Below the pieces are notes generated by a model. The model was not told where the DNA came from. It did not search any database and saw only the letters and a list, made by a program, of their open reading frames with translations. From Microvirga soli (GTDB lineage Bacteria > Pseudomonadota > Alphaproteobacteria > Rhizobiales > Beijerinckiaceae), in contig NZ_JAERQE010000010.1 of NCBI RefSeq assembly GCF_016734765.1, positions 90,851 to 154,850 of the forward strand: a DNA stretch of 64,000 nucleotides, in the 5' to 3' direction. Shown piece after piece: positions 43,162 to 53,713 of this stretch. Each line of letters starts with the position of its first letter. Within the stretch, counting starts at the first letter, position 1. The position numbers and the translations under genes are program-made.

Positions 43162-43697
43162 AATGTCGTCCTTGCGGTCCAGGATTTCCGACCGGGGTGC
43201 TGAAAGCAAAACTCTTGAGCCGTTGCTTTGAGCGGAAACGGCGCTGATGAAAATGAATGGGCACGACATAGGACGAGGTCCGGCTATCCGGCGTATTGCG
43301 CAGGGACTGAGTACGATGCTGCACCAAGTCTCCGCTCATCTGGTACTTGCGCTCGGCGGGCCAGCCTTCGATGCGCGTTCGTATGCGCCACTACATGTGA
43401 CTCCAAATCTCGTGAAGGCGATCGCGGGGAGCGTACTCTGCCGCAGCAAAAGCTGAGAAAGCCACTAGGGTCCGCTGCAAGTGGGCCGAAGTGCCTACGT
43501 ATCCTCGCACAATGGAGCTTGAATCCGGTTTGGATGACACCACTTGTCAAGTATCGGGGTCCGGGCCCCTCTGGCAGACCTTTCCGGCTGCGATGTCGGA
43601 CTCTCTCACCTGAGGAGCGCTTGAAGCTGCTCCGCATCTGGGGGACCATTGTGACGCCTTACATTTCTATATCCACTGAAACGGCACTTCGCCGCAT
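43162..43697. other. 536-bp gap, no supported gene
   Basis: Frames on both strands are open but without family similarity. The last part leads into the DUF4112 gene, whose true start is unclear. Confidence 0.4.
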
Positions 43698-43757
43698 GCT
43701 AACGCGACACGTGCGCGTCTTGATACCCTTGCGCCGCTTCCCGACAGCGCTGTTCGC

Positions 43758-44057
43758 GTGCCAGGGACCAACATCGGCTTCGGCGCAGACGCCCTCCTGA
43801 ACCTGATCCCAGGCGGCGGAACGCTGACCTCGAAAGGCATGTCAGCTTACCTGATCTGGGAGGCGCGCCGCCTGGGCGCGCCCATGTCGACGCTCCTGCG
43901 CATGATGGGCAACGTCGGTGCCGACTTCGTCGTCAGCGCGGTTCCTCTCTTGGGCTGGGTCGCAGATGTATTCTACTGCTCAAACCTGCGCAATATGGCG
44001 CTGCTGCGTGATCACCTCGACCGATCCGATCCGGTATCGAACACCTTCCAGAGATGA
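43758..44057 (+). CDS. DUF4112 family membrane protein with missing start
   Basis: A 99-residue frame starting at a GTG: VPGTNIGFGADALLNLIPGG, then YLIWEARRLGAPMSTLLRMM and LLGWVADVFYCSNLRNMALL. This covers the DUF4112 core. Family-like residues (RARLDTLAPLPDSAVR) continue upstream in the same frame to about 43,698. There is no ATG or good start before the TGA at about 43,675. Either a rare start is used, the short GTG form is made, or the 5' end has been lost. Function unknown. Confidence 0.65.
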   Translation: MPGTNIGFGADALLNLIPGGGTLTSKGMSAYLIWEARRLGAPMSTLLRMMGNVGADFVVSAVPLLGWVADVFYCSNLRNMALLRDHLDRSDPVSNTFQR

Positions 44058-44135
44058 TGGTTCTCAGGAAGAGGACCTGGTCCGGCTGCCACCATCGTAT
44101 CTCGACTAGAACTCTGCCGTTCAGAAAGCATAGCA

Positions 44136-46071
<1,936 letters not shown>

Positions 46072-46214
46072 CATCAAGCTGAACGACCCTTGCTCCCGTC
46101 CGATTATAGACGCCATCGGTTAAGCGGACAGCATTGCTAAGAGAAAACAGCTTTCTCTGACGGGTTGAACTGGGGCGAGGAACTGGTAAGGGGGGCGGCT
46201 GGGATGGCGCGCTG

Positions 46215-47115
46215 CTAGGGCGTGTCTGCAAAGGGGTTCCATGAGGAGCCTGGAGTTCCCATTTATACAACGTGACACGTTACGGGTTGACGGACCGGCA
46301 GTGGCAGCGCCTTGAGCCGCTTCTGCCGCCCGAGCGGCCGCCAACAGGACGGCCCAACCACCATCACCGCACCATCTTGAACGGCATTTTGTGGGTTCTG
46401 CGCACCGGCGCGCCCTGGCGGGATCTGCCCGAGCGCTATGGCCCGGTCGGCACTGTCTCCAGCCGGTTCGATCGCTGGTGCCAGTCTGGTCTCTGGCAGC
46501 GCCTCCTCTCCGCCCTGCAGGTCCAGGCCGATGCTCGTGGTGAAATCGACTGGGACCTCCACTTCGTGGATGCCACCATTGCTCGGGCGCATCAGCACGC
46601 CGCCGGCGCTCGCCGGACCGGCGCCATCGGGGGGTGAGGCGCCGGACGAAGCTCTGGGCCGCTCGCAGGGCGGGTTCTCGACCAAGCTGCACCTGCGAGT
46701 GGAAGGAGGCGGCAAGCCAATCATCGCGGGGCTCACCGGAGGCGAACGCCACGAGCAGATTGCCCTGGAAGATCTGCTGGATGGCGGGGCCATCTGCCGA
46801 TCAGGACGAGGCCGCCCGCGCTTGCGGCCGCGGCGGTTGGCCGGTGACAAGGGCTATTCCAGTCCGACCGCCCGGCGCCGGCTGCGTCAGCGGCGGATCT
46901 CGCCTGTGATCCCGACCCGCAAGGATCAGCGCTCTCAGCCGACCTTTGATCGTGAGGCGTATCGGGAGCGCAACACAGTCGAGCGTCTGATCAACCGCCT
47001 TAAGCAGTTCCGCCGTATCGCCACACGCTACGAGAAGCGCGCCGCCAACTATCTTGCAATGGTCAATCTCGGCATGATCATGCTCTGGCTATAGCCCTTT
47101 GCAGACACGCCCTAG
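46215..47115 (+). mobile_element. Complete IS5-type insertion sequence
   Basis: A ~0.9-kb element bounded by perfect 21-bp inverted repeats, CTAGGGCGTGTCTGCAAAGGG at the left and its complement at the right. The outermost CTAG (or TA) may be the target duplication, since it is self-complementary. It holds a two-frame DDE transposase. Ends and genes look intact, so it may still be mobile. It sits 144 bp after ftsH. Confidence 0.9.
46272..47094 (+). CDS. IS5 family transposase (two frames, probable programmed frameshift)
   Basis: OrfA (46,272-46,637, GTG start) carries YGLTDRQWQRLEPLLPPERP and the first catalytic Asp in FVDATIARAHQH. OrfB continues in the next frame to 47,094 with GRSQGGFSTKLHLRVEGGGK, the second Asp in AGDKGYS and the Glu in NTVERLINRLKQFRRIATRY. 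The frames meet at a run of six Gs (near 46,628-46,634), the kind of site used for ribosomal frameshifting in such elements. All three catalytic residues are present. Confidence 0.88.
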
Positions 47116-47224
47116 TACAGAGAGTGTTCTACTCTACCGCAGGGTGTATCTCTAAAGAGCTGGTGCCGACGGTTGCCTCGCAGAATCGCTCCCGAGGCAA
47201 CTCATTAATGGGCCTTTTGGCTAG

Positions 47225-47632
47225 TCAGTCATAGATATAGACGACTTCACGCGTACGGGGTTCAACCAGAACCGGTCGATCGTTGATGATGGTGTAGCCA
47301 TACTCGCGACGGAGGCCAAGCTCAGGCGGAAGTGGGCGGTACGCGACACGTCTCGGCAGACGGTACCCTACAGTGACGTTCTCTCGAGTCCGCACCGAAG
47401 GAACTCGTTGGGTCACCACATACTGCTGAGCCCTAAGTGTCTCGTCTGGAGTTAAGGCGGCTCCGGCGGCGGCACCTGCAACTCCGCCGACGACAGCACC
47501 AACAGGACCTCCCAGAACTGCACCCGTAATGGCGCCTCCCGCAGCGCCTGTACCTGCACCAGTTTGGCAAGCAGCAAGTGGTATAGCGAACATGATGGCT
47601 GCGATGGTAGGCTTCAGGACTCGATCTCTCAT
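47225..47632 (-). CDS. DUF1236-containing lipoprotein
   Basis: A 135-residue protein with a lipoprotein-type signal (MFAIPLAACQTG, Cys at about 24). A Gly/Ala-rich stretch (GAVLGGPVGAVVGGVAGAAA) resembles glycine-zipper regions. The end (VTVGYRLPRRVAYRPLPPEL, then YTIINDRPVLVEPRTREVVY) is the DUF1236 unit. The ATG at 47,632 has GGAG upstream. DUF1236 proteins are common in Hyphomicrobiales; role unknown, probably an envelope protein. Confidence 0.8.
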   Translation of the reverse strand: MRDRVLKPTIAAIMFAIPLAACQTGAGTGAAGGAITGAVLGGPVGAVVGGVAGAAAGAALTPDETLRAQQYVVTQRVPSVRTRENVTVGYRLPRRVAYRPLPPELGLRREYGYTIINDRPVLVEPRTREVVYIYD

Positions 47633-48082
47633 AACGGCTCCTAATAAGCAGACTTGCAGCGAACGGCCCAGGGTGGGCCTCGTTCCTAACGTCCGTGGCT
47701 GACAGGTGCGGTAGCGTACCGAAAGTCTGCGCTTTGTCGGTGCCGTCAGCAATAGCTTCATTCAGTCTGCGTCAAGGTGCAAGACAGTGCCTGTAGGTTA
47801 AGAGATCGACATTGTATCGCCGTTCTTCTGACCGTAAGTGTATCGATAGCCGCGCGAGGCGTGCGGCCAATCCGACTCACACCTCACAAACGAAGGAACC
47901 AGCAAGGTAGATGGCGCATACTCCGGCCGATGGCCGTTGCAATCGTTCGGGCGCACTGAGATGCTTCAGTTAGAGACGAACGGAAGGTTCCCGAATAGTC
48001 CCGCCCTTCCATACTGTAACATCTAAGGAGAAAATGCGCTGCTCAGTGAACAGCCATACGGGTCTATTCATAGACGCCGTTA
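47633..48082. other. 450-bp gap, no supported gene
   Basis: Only a 60-codon frame without motifs. Nothing else recognisable. Confidence 0.4.
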
Positions 48083-48460
48083 CTAAGGTTTGGTGGACCC
48101 GCTAAAGCCGAACCCCAGCAGCCGATCTCTCGCAGGATTATATCTCCGGGTCTCTCTGACGGAAACCTGATCCCAGCTCGAGTTGAGTTTGAGCATCGCT
48201 CGTTGCGTCTGAACAGGTGCTTCATACGCGCCATCGATCGCTGCGGTACGCATCGCGCCAGGCTCCTGCTGAGTCATATTTTGAGTTGACTCACGTAGCT
48301 CTTGTACAGCCTCTAGATGGGCCTCAATTGATCTCGCATAGTCGACATGCCCAACTTTGAGCTGTGCCGCGTCACCGGGGTTGCTGGATGGGGTTTGCGG
48401 CTGGGAATGGGCACCGTTAGCAAGGTGTGCAGCGACAACAAGGCTCGCGCCAACTAACAT
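48083..48460 (-). CDS. Exported hypothetical protein
   Basis: A 125-residue frame beginning MLVGASLVVAAHLANGAHSQ, which looks like a signal peptide, followed by a polar, helical mature part (DYARSIEAHLEAVQELREST). No family recognised. No strong ribosome site is seen before the ATG at 48,460, and the frame is open a little further up without an ATG, so the true start is uncertain. Confidence 0.45.
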   Translation of the reverse strand: MLVGASLVVAAHLANGAHSQPQTPSSNPGDAAQLKVGHVDYARSIEAHLEAVQELRESTQNMTQQEPGAMRTAAIDGAYEAPVQTQRAMLKLNSSWDQVSVRETRRYNPARDRLLGFGFSGSTKP

Positions 48461-48695
48461 ACGAGAAGCGATTTTTATGATGAGCTCCGTCGATCGGGGC
48501 TATAGAGATCAAGGATCTATGGTCGTAACACCTCTAGCCAGCAGCCAAAGCTCGCGGTGGGCCGCGTGCAAGCGGCATTTTGGAACGTCGGCGAGCAGAG
48601 AGCCACTACTGCCCGCGCCAGTCGGTTCGGTCTGGACGAAAACAATGCGGGCGCGGCGGCGCGGGCGGACTGACTATTCAACGTACGCTAGTCCT

Positions 48696-48983
48696 TCATG
48701 TTGATCGAACAGACTCCCATGCTGGAAGACTGTTTTGAGTTCTGAACAGCTTGGTAGACATAATCATGTGGTAAACTTCAGCGAGGCGGCGAACGTACGG
48801 CTCCCGACTCTGCCTCTGTCGCCTCTCGAGATCCTCGCGTAACCCGGCTCTAGCAGGCTCAGGGAGTGTCAGAAGGAGATTGCGTTCGGACTCGTACCAG
48901 CGATCAATTTCGGCGAGTGCGCTGATCGTCTCCTGGAGTTCGCGATCGAGTTCGTGCAGATTGACATCACTCAGAATCGACAT
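48696..48983 (-). CDS. Small hypothetical helical protein
   Basis: A 95-residue soluble, mostly helical protein (LHELDRELQETISALAEIDR, then LREDLERRQRQSREPYVRRL), likely a coiled coil. AAGGAGGA lies six bases before the ATG at 48,983, so the start is well supported. No family recognised. Confidence 0.6.
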   Translation of the reverse strand: MSILSDVNLHELDRELQETISALAEIDRWYESERNLLLTLPEPARAGLREDLERRQRQSREPYVRRLAEVYHMIMSTKLFRTQNSLPAWESVRST

Positions 48984-49366
48984 GCCGGTCCTCCTTGTCG
49001 GTCAACAATCGATCAAAGGTACGGACCAGGGGAGGAGAGAGCCATAGCGGGTGGGGGTACGGAGTCAATTGTTTGTACAGGTACGTGCCAAGTTCAGCGG
49101 GTATAGCTTAATCGCTGTGGCCCGCGATAAGAGATATGGGGGCCCTGGCGTTTGGGAATAAAGGATGCCGGCGCCGTGGTGCTCGCCCGGAGCGGATCTA
49201 GGGATGGGTGCGCCTCCTCGGCGGCCCTGGCGCCGGCGGCATGACCGCTCCAGGCTCAACCCAGAAGGGCGGGCTGGAGGGAACGCTCCGAAGTACCCTC
49301 CCAACCTGAAACACCGGATAGCCGGCAGCGGGCGACCGGCGCTCGGGTCAGGACGATAGTGGAGGC
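48984..49366. other. 383-bp gap, no supported gene
   Basis: GC-rich frames on both strands but no motif or start signal. Nothing recognisable. Confidence 0.4.
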
Positions 49367-49675
49367 TTAACGCTGTCTCGGCAGGCGCTCCTCCGGTGGG
49401 GCAGGATAGGCGGGGTTGGCCGATGGAATGTCGGACATGCCAGGCGCACTTTCGGGGCCGAGATCGGCTGCCGCACCCTGCGGACGCAATGCAGGCTGAC
49501 CAGAAATAACCGGCAGCGTGCGCGGTGGAGCCCATATCGTAACGCCTGCCAGAAAGACGCGCACCGCTGTAAGGACAGCTCCAAAAATCAAAAGGACAGG
49601 AGTGCGTAAGCGGCCAGCCCCGACCGCTTCATGTTTCTGTCCCGGCGGCTGTGACATCCATTGCGTCCACGCCAT
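49367..49675 (-). CDS. Small single-helix protein with Pro-rich tail
   Basis: A 102-residue protein with a short polar lead, one membrane helix (TPVLLIFGAVLTAVRVFLAG) and a Pro/Ala-rich outside part. GGAGGAGG lies three to five bases before the ATG at 49,675. No family recognised. The next gene on the strand, an exported acidic protein, starts 321 bases upstream. Confidence 0.5.
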   Translation of the reverse strand: MAWTQWMSQPPGQKHEAVGAGRLRTPVLLIFGAVLTAVRVFLAGVTIWAPPRTLPVISGQPALRPQGAAADLGPESAPGMSDIPSANPAYPAPPEERLPRQR

Positions 49676-49723
49676 TGCCTCCTCCTACGACCAGGCCGCT
49701 GCATCCGCCGGGTTCATGCCGAG

Positions 49724-49996
49724 CTAGTTGTTTGCCTCAGGATCAGGATTGCTGCTCCCAGGAGGCTCCTCGAAATCAACCGCGGGGCCGGAAGGATTGG
49801 CAGGATCGTGTCCCTTCGTGACAAGTCCCGGCGCATCGTGAGGATTGTCGAGATCGTCGTAGCGTTTACTGATATTCCACTTTCCCTTCTCGTAAAATTC
49901 CTTATCCTCGACGATCACTTCCGCCCGGCTTGGGGACAGGGTGAGGGGCACGAGAATGACCGAAAGCATGGGCGCTGCAGTCAGGTGTCGAGCCAT
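49724..49996 (-). CDS. Exported acidic hypothetical protein
   Basis: A 90-residue protein with a signal peptide (ARHLTAAPMLSVILVPLTLS...SRA) and an acidic, Pro/Asp/Asn-rich mature chain (EVIVEDKEFYEKGKWNISKR, then GHDPANPSGPAVDFEEPPG). TGGAG precedes the ATG at 49,996. It is 48 bases upstream of the Pro-rich membrane protein on the same strand, so the two may form an operon. No family recognised. Confidence 0.55.
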   Translation of the reverse strand: MARHLTAAPMLSVILVPLTLSPSRAEVIVEDKEFYEKGKWNISKRYDDLDNPHDAPGLVTKGHDPANPSGPAVDFEEPPGSSNPDPEANN

Positions 49997-50543
49997 ACTG
50001 AACTCCACTTACCAGGTTAATGTGAACTCCACGGCGTGGAGCTATCTCTTCGAGGCAACCCAGTCTGGAATAGCTATGTTCTGCCCATTGTACGGGGTCG
50101 AACCATGTCTAAACCTCGATATGCCCGGCTCCCGCTGAGTAGCGGTTGGATCAATCCAATCGCGGCTATTCCACGGCTCTCTTCACATGACGAGAAACTC
50201 GGCAAGAGCTGGATATCCTAGAAGCCTACTTGAGCCATATGAAGATGGCCCTCAATGGACTACATTCTGCTTCATCGGCGAACATGCGAGTTGGTGCAAC
50301 CAGGCACAAAGCTCTTCGGTTCGGCATCAGGTTGACTGGAAGGAGTAGTCTCAGGATTGGTGCATAGTTGAACGCTGGGCTGCTGTCACTCTTAGTACGG
50401 TTACGTACCGTCTGACCCTTGCAGCTGGAACGGTCGCTACTGACGCGTCGTTCTGCCTACGTTGCTTGCCGGATGACTAGTCAGCTCGAGCAAGGGCTCA
50501 GCTGCCGTCTGTTAAGCGCTCTGGAGCTGCTAAGGGACCTGAA
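49997..50543. other. 547-bp gap, no supported gene
   Basis: Short frames only. The minus-strand promoter of the exported acidic protein presumably lies at its left end. Confidence 0.4.
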
Positions 50544-50654
50544 ATGAGTGGCCGTGTTTCGATAATGCTTGGTGCTGCGATTACCGTACTGTTGCTTGTG
50601 TCGCCGACAGCATTCCCCGCCTCGTACCTGTCACAGGCGCAGTTGCCGTCATGA
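50544..50654 (+). CDS. Possible 36-residue exported peptide
   Basis: ATG GGT-less short frame MSGRVSIMLGAAITVLLLVS ending QAQLPS, with AAGGGA six to seven bases before the ATG. It is almost wholly a signal-peptide-like segment. It is too short to compare with families, so it may be chance. Confidence 0.3.
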   Translation: MSGRVSIMLGAAITVLLLVSPTAFPASYLSQAQLPS

Positions 50655-50939
50655 AGTTCGTCTGCGTGCGGAGCATATTTAGATATCTGCCCTCAGCAGT
50701 TGCCGAAATGGCGGGCCTTCACTTCCAAACACAATTACCGTCACCAAAGGTCACCCGCCGTTGTCATCTGGTCATAGAAAGCAGACATGAGCCACGGCTG
50801 AGGGACACGGTAAGTAGAAGATGATGAACTGCCACAGTCCCACCAGAACCTGCGATACGTCGTTCACTCCGGGGTCCCACTGGATGACCCGAATCTAGGA
50901 TCTGGATGTCCCCTCCTTCATAAAGGCGGCTGGCACTCT

Positions 50940-52271
50940 ATGGACCGTATTCGGAATACGATCGTTCTATTGCAGGGGCAGCTCTGGCTTATCCCCCTGC
51001 TTATGAGCGTCTCGGCTTTGGTGTTAGCGTGGTGGCTTCTTACGTCAGGAGCCACTCTCTTAGATGGATGGAACAAGGACCGGCTCTGGTGGCTCTTCAG
51101 TGGCGATGCAAGCAGCGCCCGAGATCTTCTATCCAGTCTGCTGTCCGGTCTCATGACGATGACTTCGCTCGTGGTGTCAGTTACCTTTGTGATCCTTACC
51201 CTAGCGGCTAACCAGCTTGGTCCACGCTTGATCGCTACCTTTATGGCCGATCGCCAGATCCAATCTGTGCTCGGTCTCTTTCTTGGTACGATCTTGTATG
51301 TTCTCGTTGTGCTGCGCACCCTTGATGAGGGGCTTGGCACCCAAGGCGTCCCGCACATTGCAGTAACGGCAGGAAGCATACTCACTGCCATCTGCATACT
51401 GGCGCTTCTGTTCTACGTTCATAAAATAGCACGCGCGATCATTGCTGACAGCGTTGTCGCCCGAGTAGCCGCCAACCTGCACAAGAACATCAGAAGCATA
51501 TTGCCAAATGAGGCGGATGGACCTGAGCGTACTGTGCCGGACGTGGTTATGGGTAGGTCCGGTGCAGTAGCGCTGGGCCGCAGCGGATACATCCAAGTAG
51601 TCGACTACAAGGAGCTTGTGTCGGTTGCATGTCGGTCGAACGCGCTTCTCCAGGTGAAGGTGCGAGCTGGGCACTTTGTGTTGCAAGCTGGTGAGCATGT
51701 GATCGCCAACTCCCATCATGACCTCGATAAAGACACTATCGACTCCATTAGGAGCGCCTTCGTTGTGGATACTGACCGCACTCCGGCACAGGACCTCGAG
51801 TATGGGTTGCGCCAGCTGGTGGAGATCGCTTTGCGGGCTGTGTCCCCTGGAATTAACGATCCGTTCACCGCGGTTGCTGTGCTCGATCAACTTGGTGCGG
51901 CCTTGGAGGAGATTTTCCAGCGCTCGCTCCAACCTGTGGTCTGGCGCGATAAGGGTGGTGTAGTCCGAGTGATTGCTCAGCGCTCGGATGCGATCGGCCT
52001 GACCAATGCAGCGTTCGATGCGATCCGGCAAGCTAGCAGTCAGCTACCGACGGTGCTGATCCGGATGGCCGACGTCCTCGGCCAGTTGGCTCCAGTTCTT
52101 CGGTCCGATCCAATGCGCGAGGGTGTGGTTGGACAACTCGCTAAAGTCGCTGAAACAGCTAAAGTGGCACACCTTACACCAAGTGACCGTGAAGCGGTTC
52201 TGATCCGCGTTGAGCAGGCTAGGGCCGCTATATCTGCTGCTCCCAAGCGGCCTCCCCTGCATTGTCTTTGA
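50940..52271 (+). CDS. DUF2254 family membrane protein
   Basis: A 443-residue protein with four N-terminal membrane helices (to about residue 165) and a large soluble part. TMTSLVVSVTFVILTLAANQLGPR, split as TMTSLVVSVTFVILTLAANQ then LGPR, and IALRAVSPGINDPFTAVAVLD are DUF2254 signatures. The family length is about 420-450. The role is unknown. The start at 50,940 lacks a strong ribosome site. It is convergent with the AI-2E family gene. Confidence 0.85.
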   Translation: MDRIRNTIVLLQGQLWLIPLLMSVSALVLAWWLLTSGATLLDGWNKDRLWWLFSGDASSARDLLSSLLSGLMTMTSLVVSVTFVILTLAANQLGPRLIATFMADRQIQSVLGLFLGTILYVLVVLRTLDEGLGTQGVPHIAVTAGSILTAICILALLFYVHKIARAIIADSVVARVAANLHKNIRSILPNEADGPERTVPDVVMGRSGAVALGRSGYIQVVDYKELVSVACRSNALLQVKVRAGHFVLQAGEHVIANSHHDLDKDTIDSIRSAFVVDTDRTPAQDLEYGLRQLVEIALRAVSPGINDPFTAVAVLDQLGAALEEIFQRSLQPVVWRDKGGVVRVIAQRSDAIGLTNAAFDAIRQASSQLPTVLIRMADVLGQLAPVLRSDPMREGVVGQLAKVAETAKVAHLTPSDREAVLIRVEQARAAISAAPKRPPLHCL

Positions 52272-52443
52272 TGCGTGATGCGAGCCCAGACATGTATGTC
52301 AGCATAAACTGAGCGGCGGGAGTTCAAGTACCCAAACGGGGCACACTCCCGGCGCAGGGCGACGATGAGGCTCCGGCAGCCTGTGGTTCTGCGGGAATAT
52401 ATGTAGTAAGCCGCTATAAACGCCGGGCATTTGATTCAAGTCA

Positions 52444-53580
52444 TCAGTCAGCGGCGTTCTCCCCAGGTACGGTGGTGTGCTCGCCCAAAGTTTGTCGGAT
52501 CCACAGCTTCTTCACCAACACGGTGATGGAGACTGCAAGGGGAACAGCAAGGAAGACGCCCAACCAGCCGAAAGCTACTCCAAACACCAAGATCGCAAAA
52601 AGCACCAGGGCGGGTGGCATCGACACTGCCCGCTGCTGGATGTATGGCGTGATGACGTTCCCCTCAAGCTGCTGTATGGCTAGGGCGGCAGCGACGGTCC
52701 AGAGTGTCGTAGCCAAGTCCATTGTCATGGCGAAGATCAAAGCCGGAATGGCGCCGAAGATGGGCCCGAGAAAGGGGACGAAGTTGGTCACTCCGGCGAT
52801 GAGACCGAGCGCCAGCGGTGAAGGTAACCCAATCCACCAGTAGGCCAATGCCGATAACATTCCAACTAGTGTCATGGTGACCAGCTGGGCACCAAACCAC
52901 AGGCGCAGGGCGTTGCCTGTAACGTCCATGGCCTCGAAGATGCGCTGGTGCTGGCTGAGCGGCAATAGCTTGGCGGCGCCCCGCCGGTACAGTCTCGGGT
53001 CCGCTGCCAGATAGATGGCCGCAACCACCACGAGGGCGAGATCGGCTAACACTCCAAGTAGCGTGTATCCAAGGCCGAGAGCCCGGGACAGCATCCCGGG
53101 GCGGGGGCCCGCGGCGACAGCCTCCTGAAGCTTCTCACTGGCATTGCTGAAACCGATCCTATTCCCGACAGCATCAATGGCACTTGGCAGAGTTTCGGAA
53201 AGCTGCGAGATCTGGCCTCCGATCTGCGTTCCAAACAGCGTAAGGAAAATGGCAAAGAAGAGCGCCACGACGATGGTCGCTGCGGTGAGAGCCCAAGACC
53301 CTGGGACTGGCGTGTATTCTGCAATTAATCTAGCGAAACTATTTAGAAGCACCGCCAGTAGAACTGCGGCGAAACCAAGCAGCAGCACACCTGAGACGAC
53401 CCAGACGAAGTAGGCAAGGCTAATTACCGATACGGTGATGAGTAGGCGCCGCACATAAGGCCCGTCTTGCCGGAGACCATCGGCGCCCATTCCCTGATAT
53501 GGGCCCCGAATCGGGCGCGACGCTCTGCCGGATGGGTCTGACCTAAGCACCGGGTGGGCTCCTTGTGCGGCATCTTTCAT
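52444..53580 (-). CDS. AI-2E family transporter (YdiK/PerM-like)
   Basis: A 378-residue membrane protein with about seven to eight helices. The family pattern is clear: VLLAVLLNSFARLI, LGLGYTLLGVLADLALVV, GLIAGVTNFVPFLGPIFGAI and the C-terminal LEGNVITPYIQQRAVSMPPA. Members export autoinducer-2 in one case (TqsA) or act as Na+/H+ antiporters in others, so the substrate is open. The first 40 residues are polar and may be over-extended. Confidence 0.85.
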   Translation of the reverse strand: MKDAAQGAHPVLRSDPSGRASRPIRGPYQGMGADGLRQDGPYVRRLLITVSVISLAYFVWVVSGVLLLGFAAVLLAVLLNSFARLIAEYTPVPGSWALTAATIVVALFFAIFLTLFGTQIGGQISQLSETLPSAIDAVGNRIGFSNASEKLQEAVAAGPRPGMLSRALGLGYTLLGVLADLALVVVAAIYLAADPRLYRRGAAKLLPLSQHQRIFEAMDVTGNALRLWFGAQLVTMTLVGMLSALAYWWIGLPSPLALGLIAGVTNFVPFLGPIFGAIPALIFAMTMDLATTLWTVAAALAIQQLEGNVITPYIQQRAVSMPPALVLFAILVFGVAFGWLGVFLAVPLAVSITVLVKKLWIRQTLGEHTTVPGENAAD

Positions 53581-53633
53581 TTAATCGGGCATGACGGGCA
53601 TCAACCTGTGCCCCTCATGTTACAGCTATCGAG

Positions 53634-53713
53634 AGCGATCCCAAGCTCACCTGAACTCCAGCCCTCGAGGTCAGCTCACTGGAACTGATTGTTCAGCTGA
53701 GCTTGGGATCGCT
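53634..53713. repeat. Long inverted repeat at the end of the second repeat-PRC gene
   Basis: AGCGATCCCAAGCTCA (53,634-53,649) and TGAGCTTGGGATCGCT (53,698-53,713) are exact complements. A further six pairs (CTGAAC with GTTCAG) lie inside after one mismatch. The right arm encodes the last residues of the PRC protein. It can form a hairpin of about 22 bp with a 34-base loop and may end transcription of that gene. Confidence 0.75.

Noticed and set aside
43228..43800. 190-codon plus-strand frame before the DUF4112 gene
   Set aside because: It ends inside the DUF4112 coding region in the wrong frame and lacks any family pattern.
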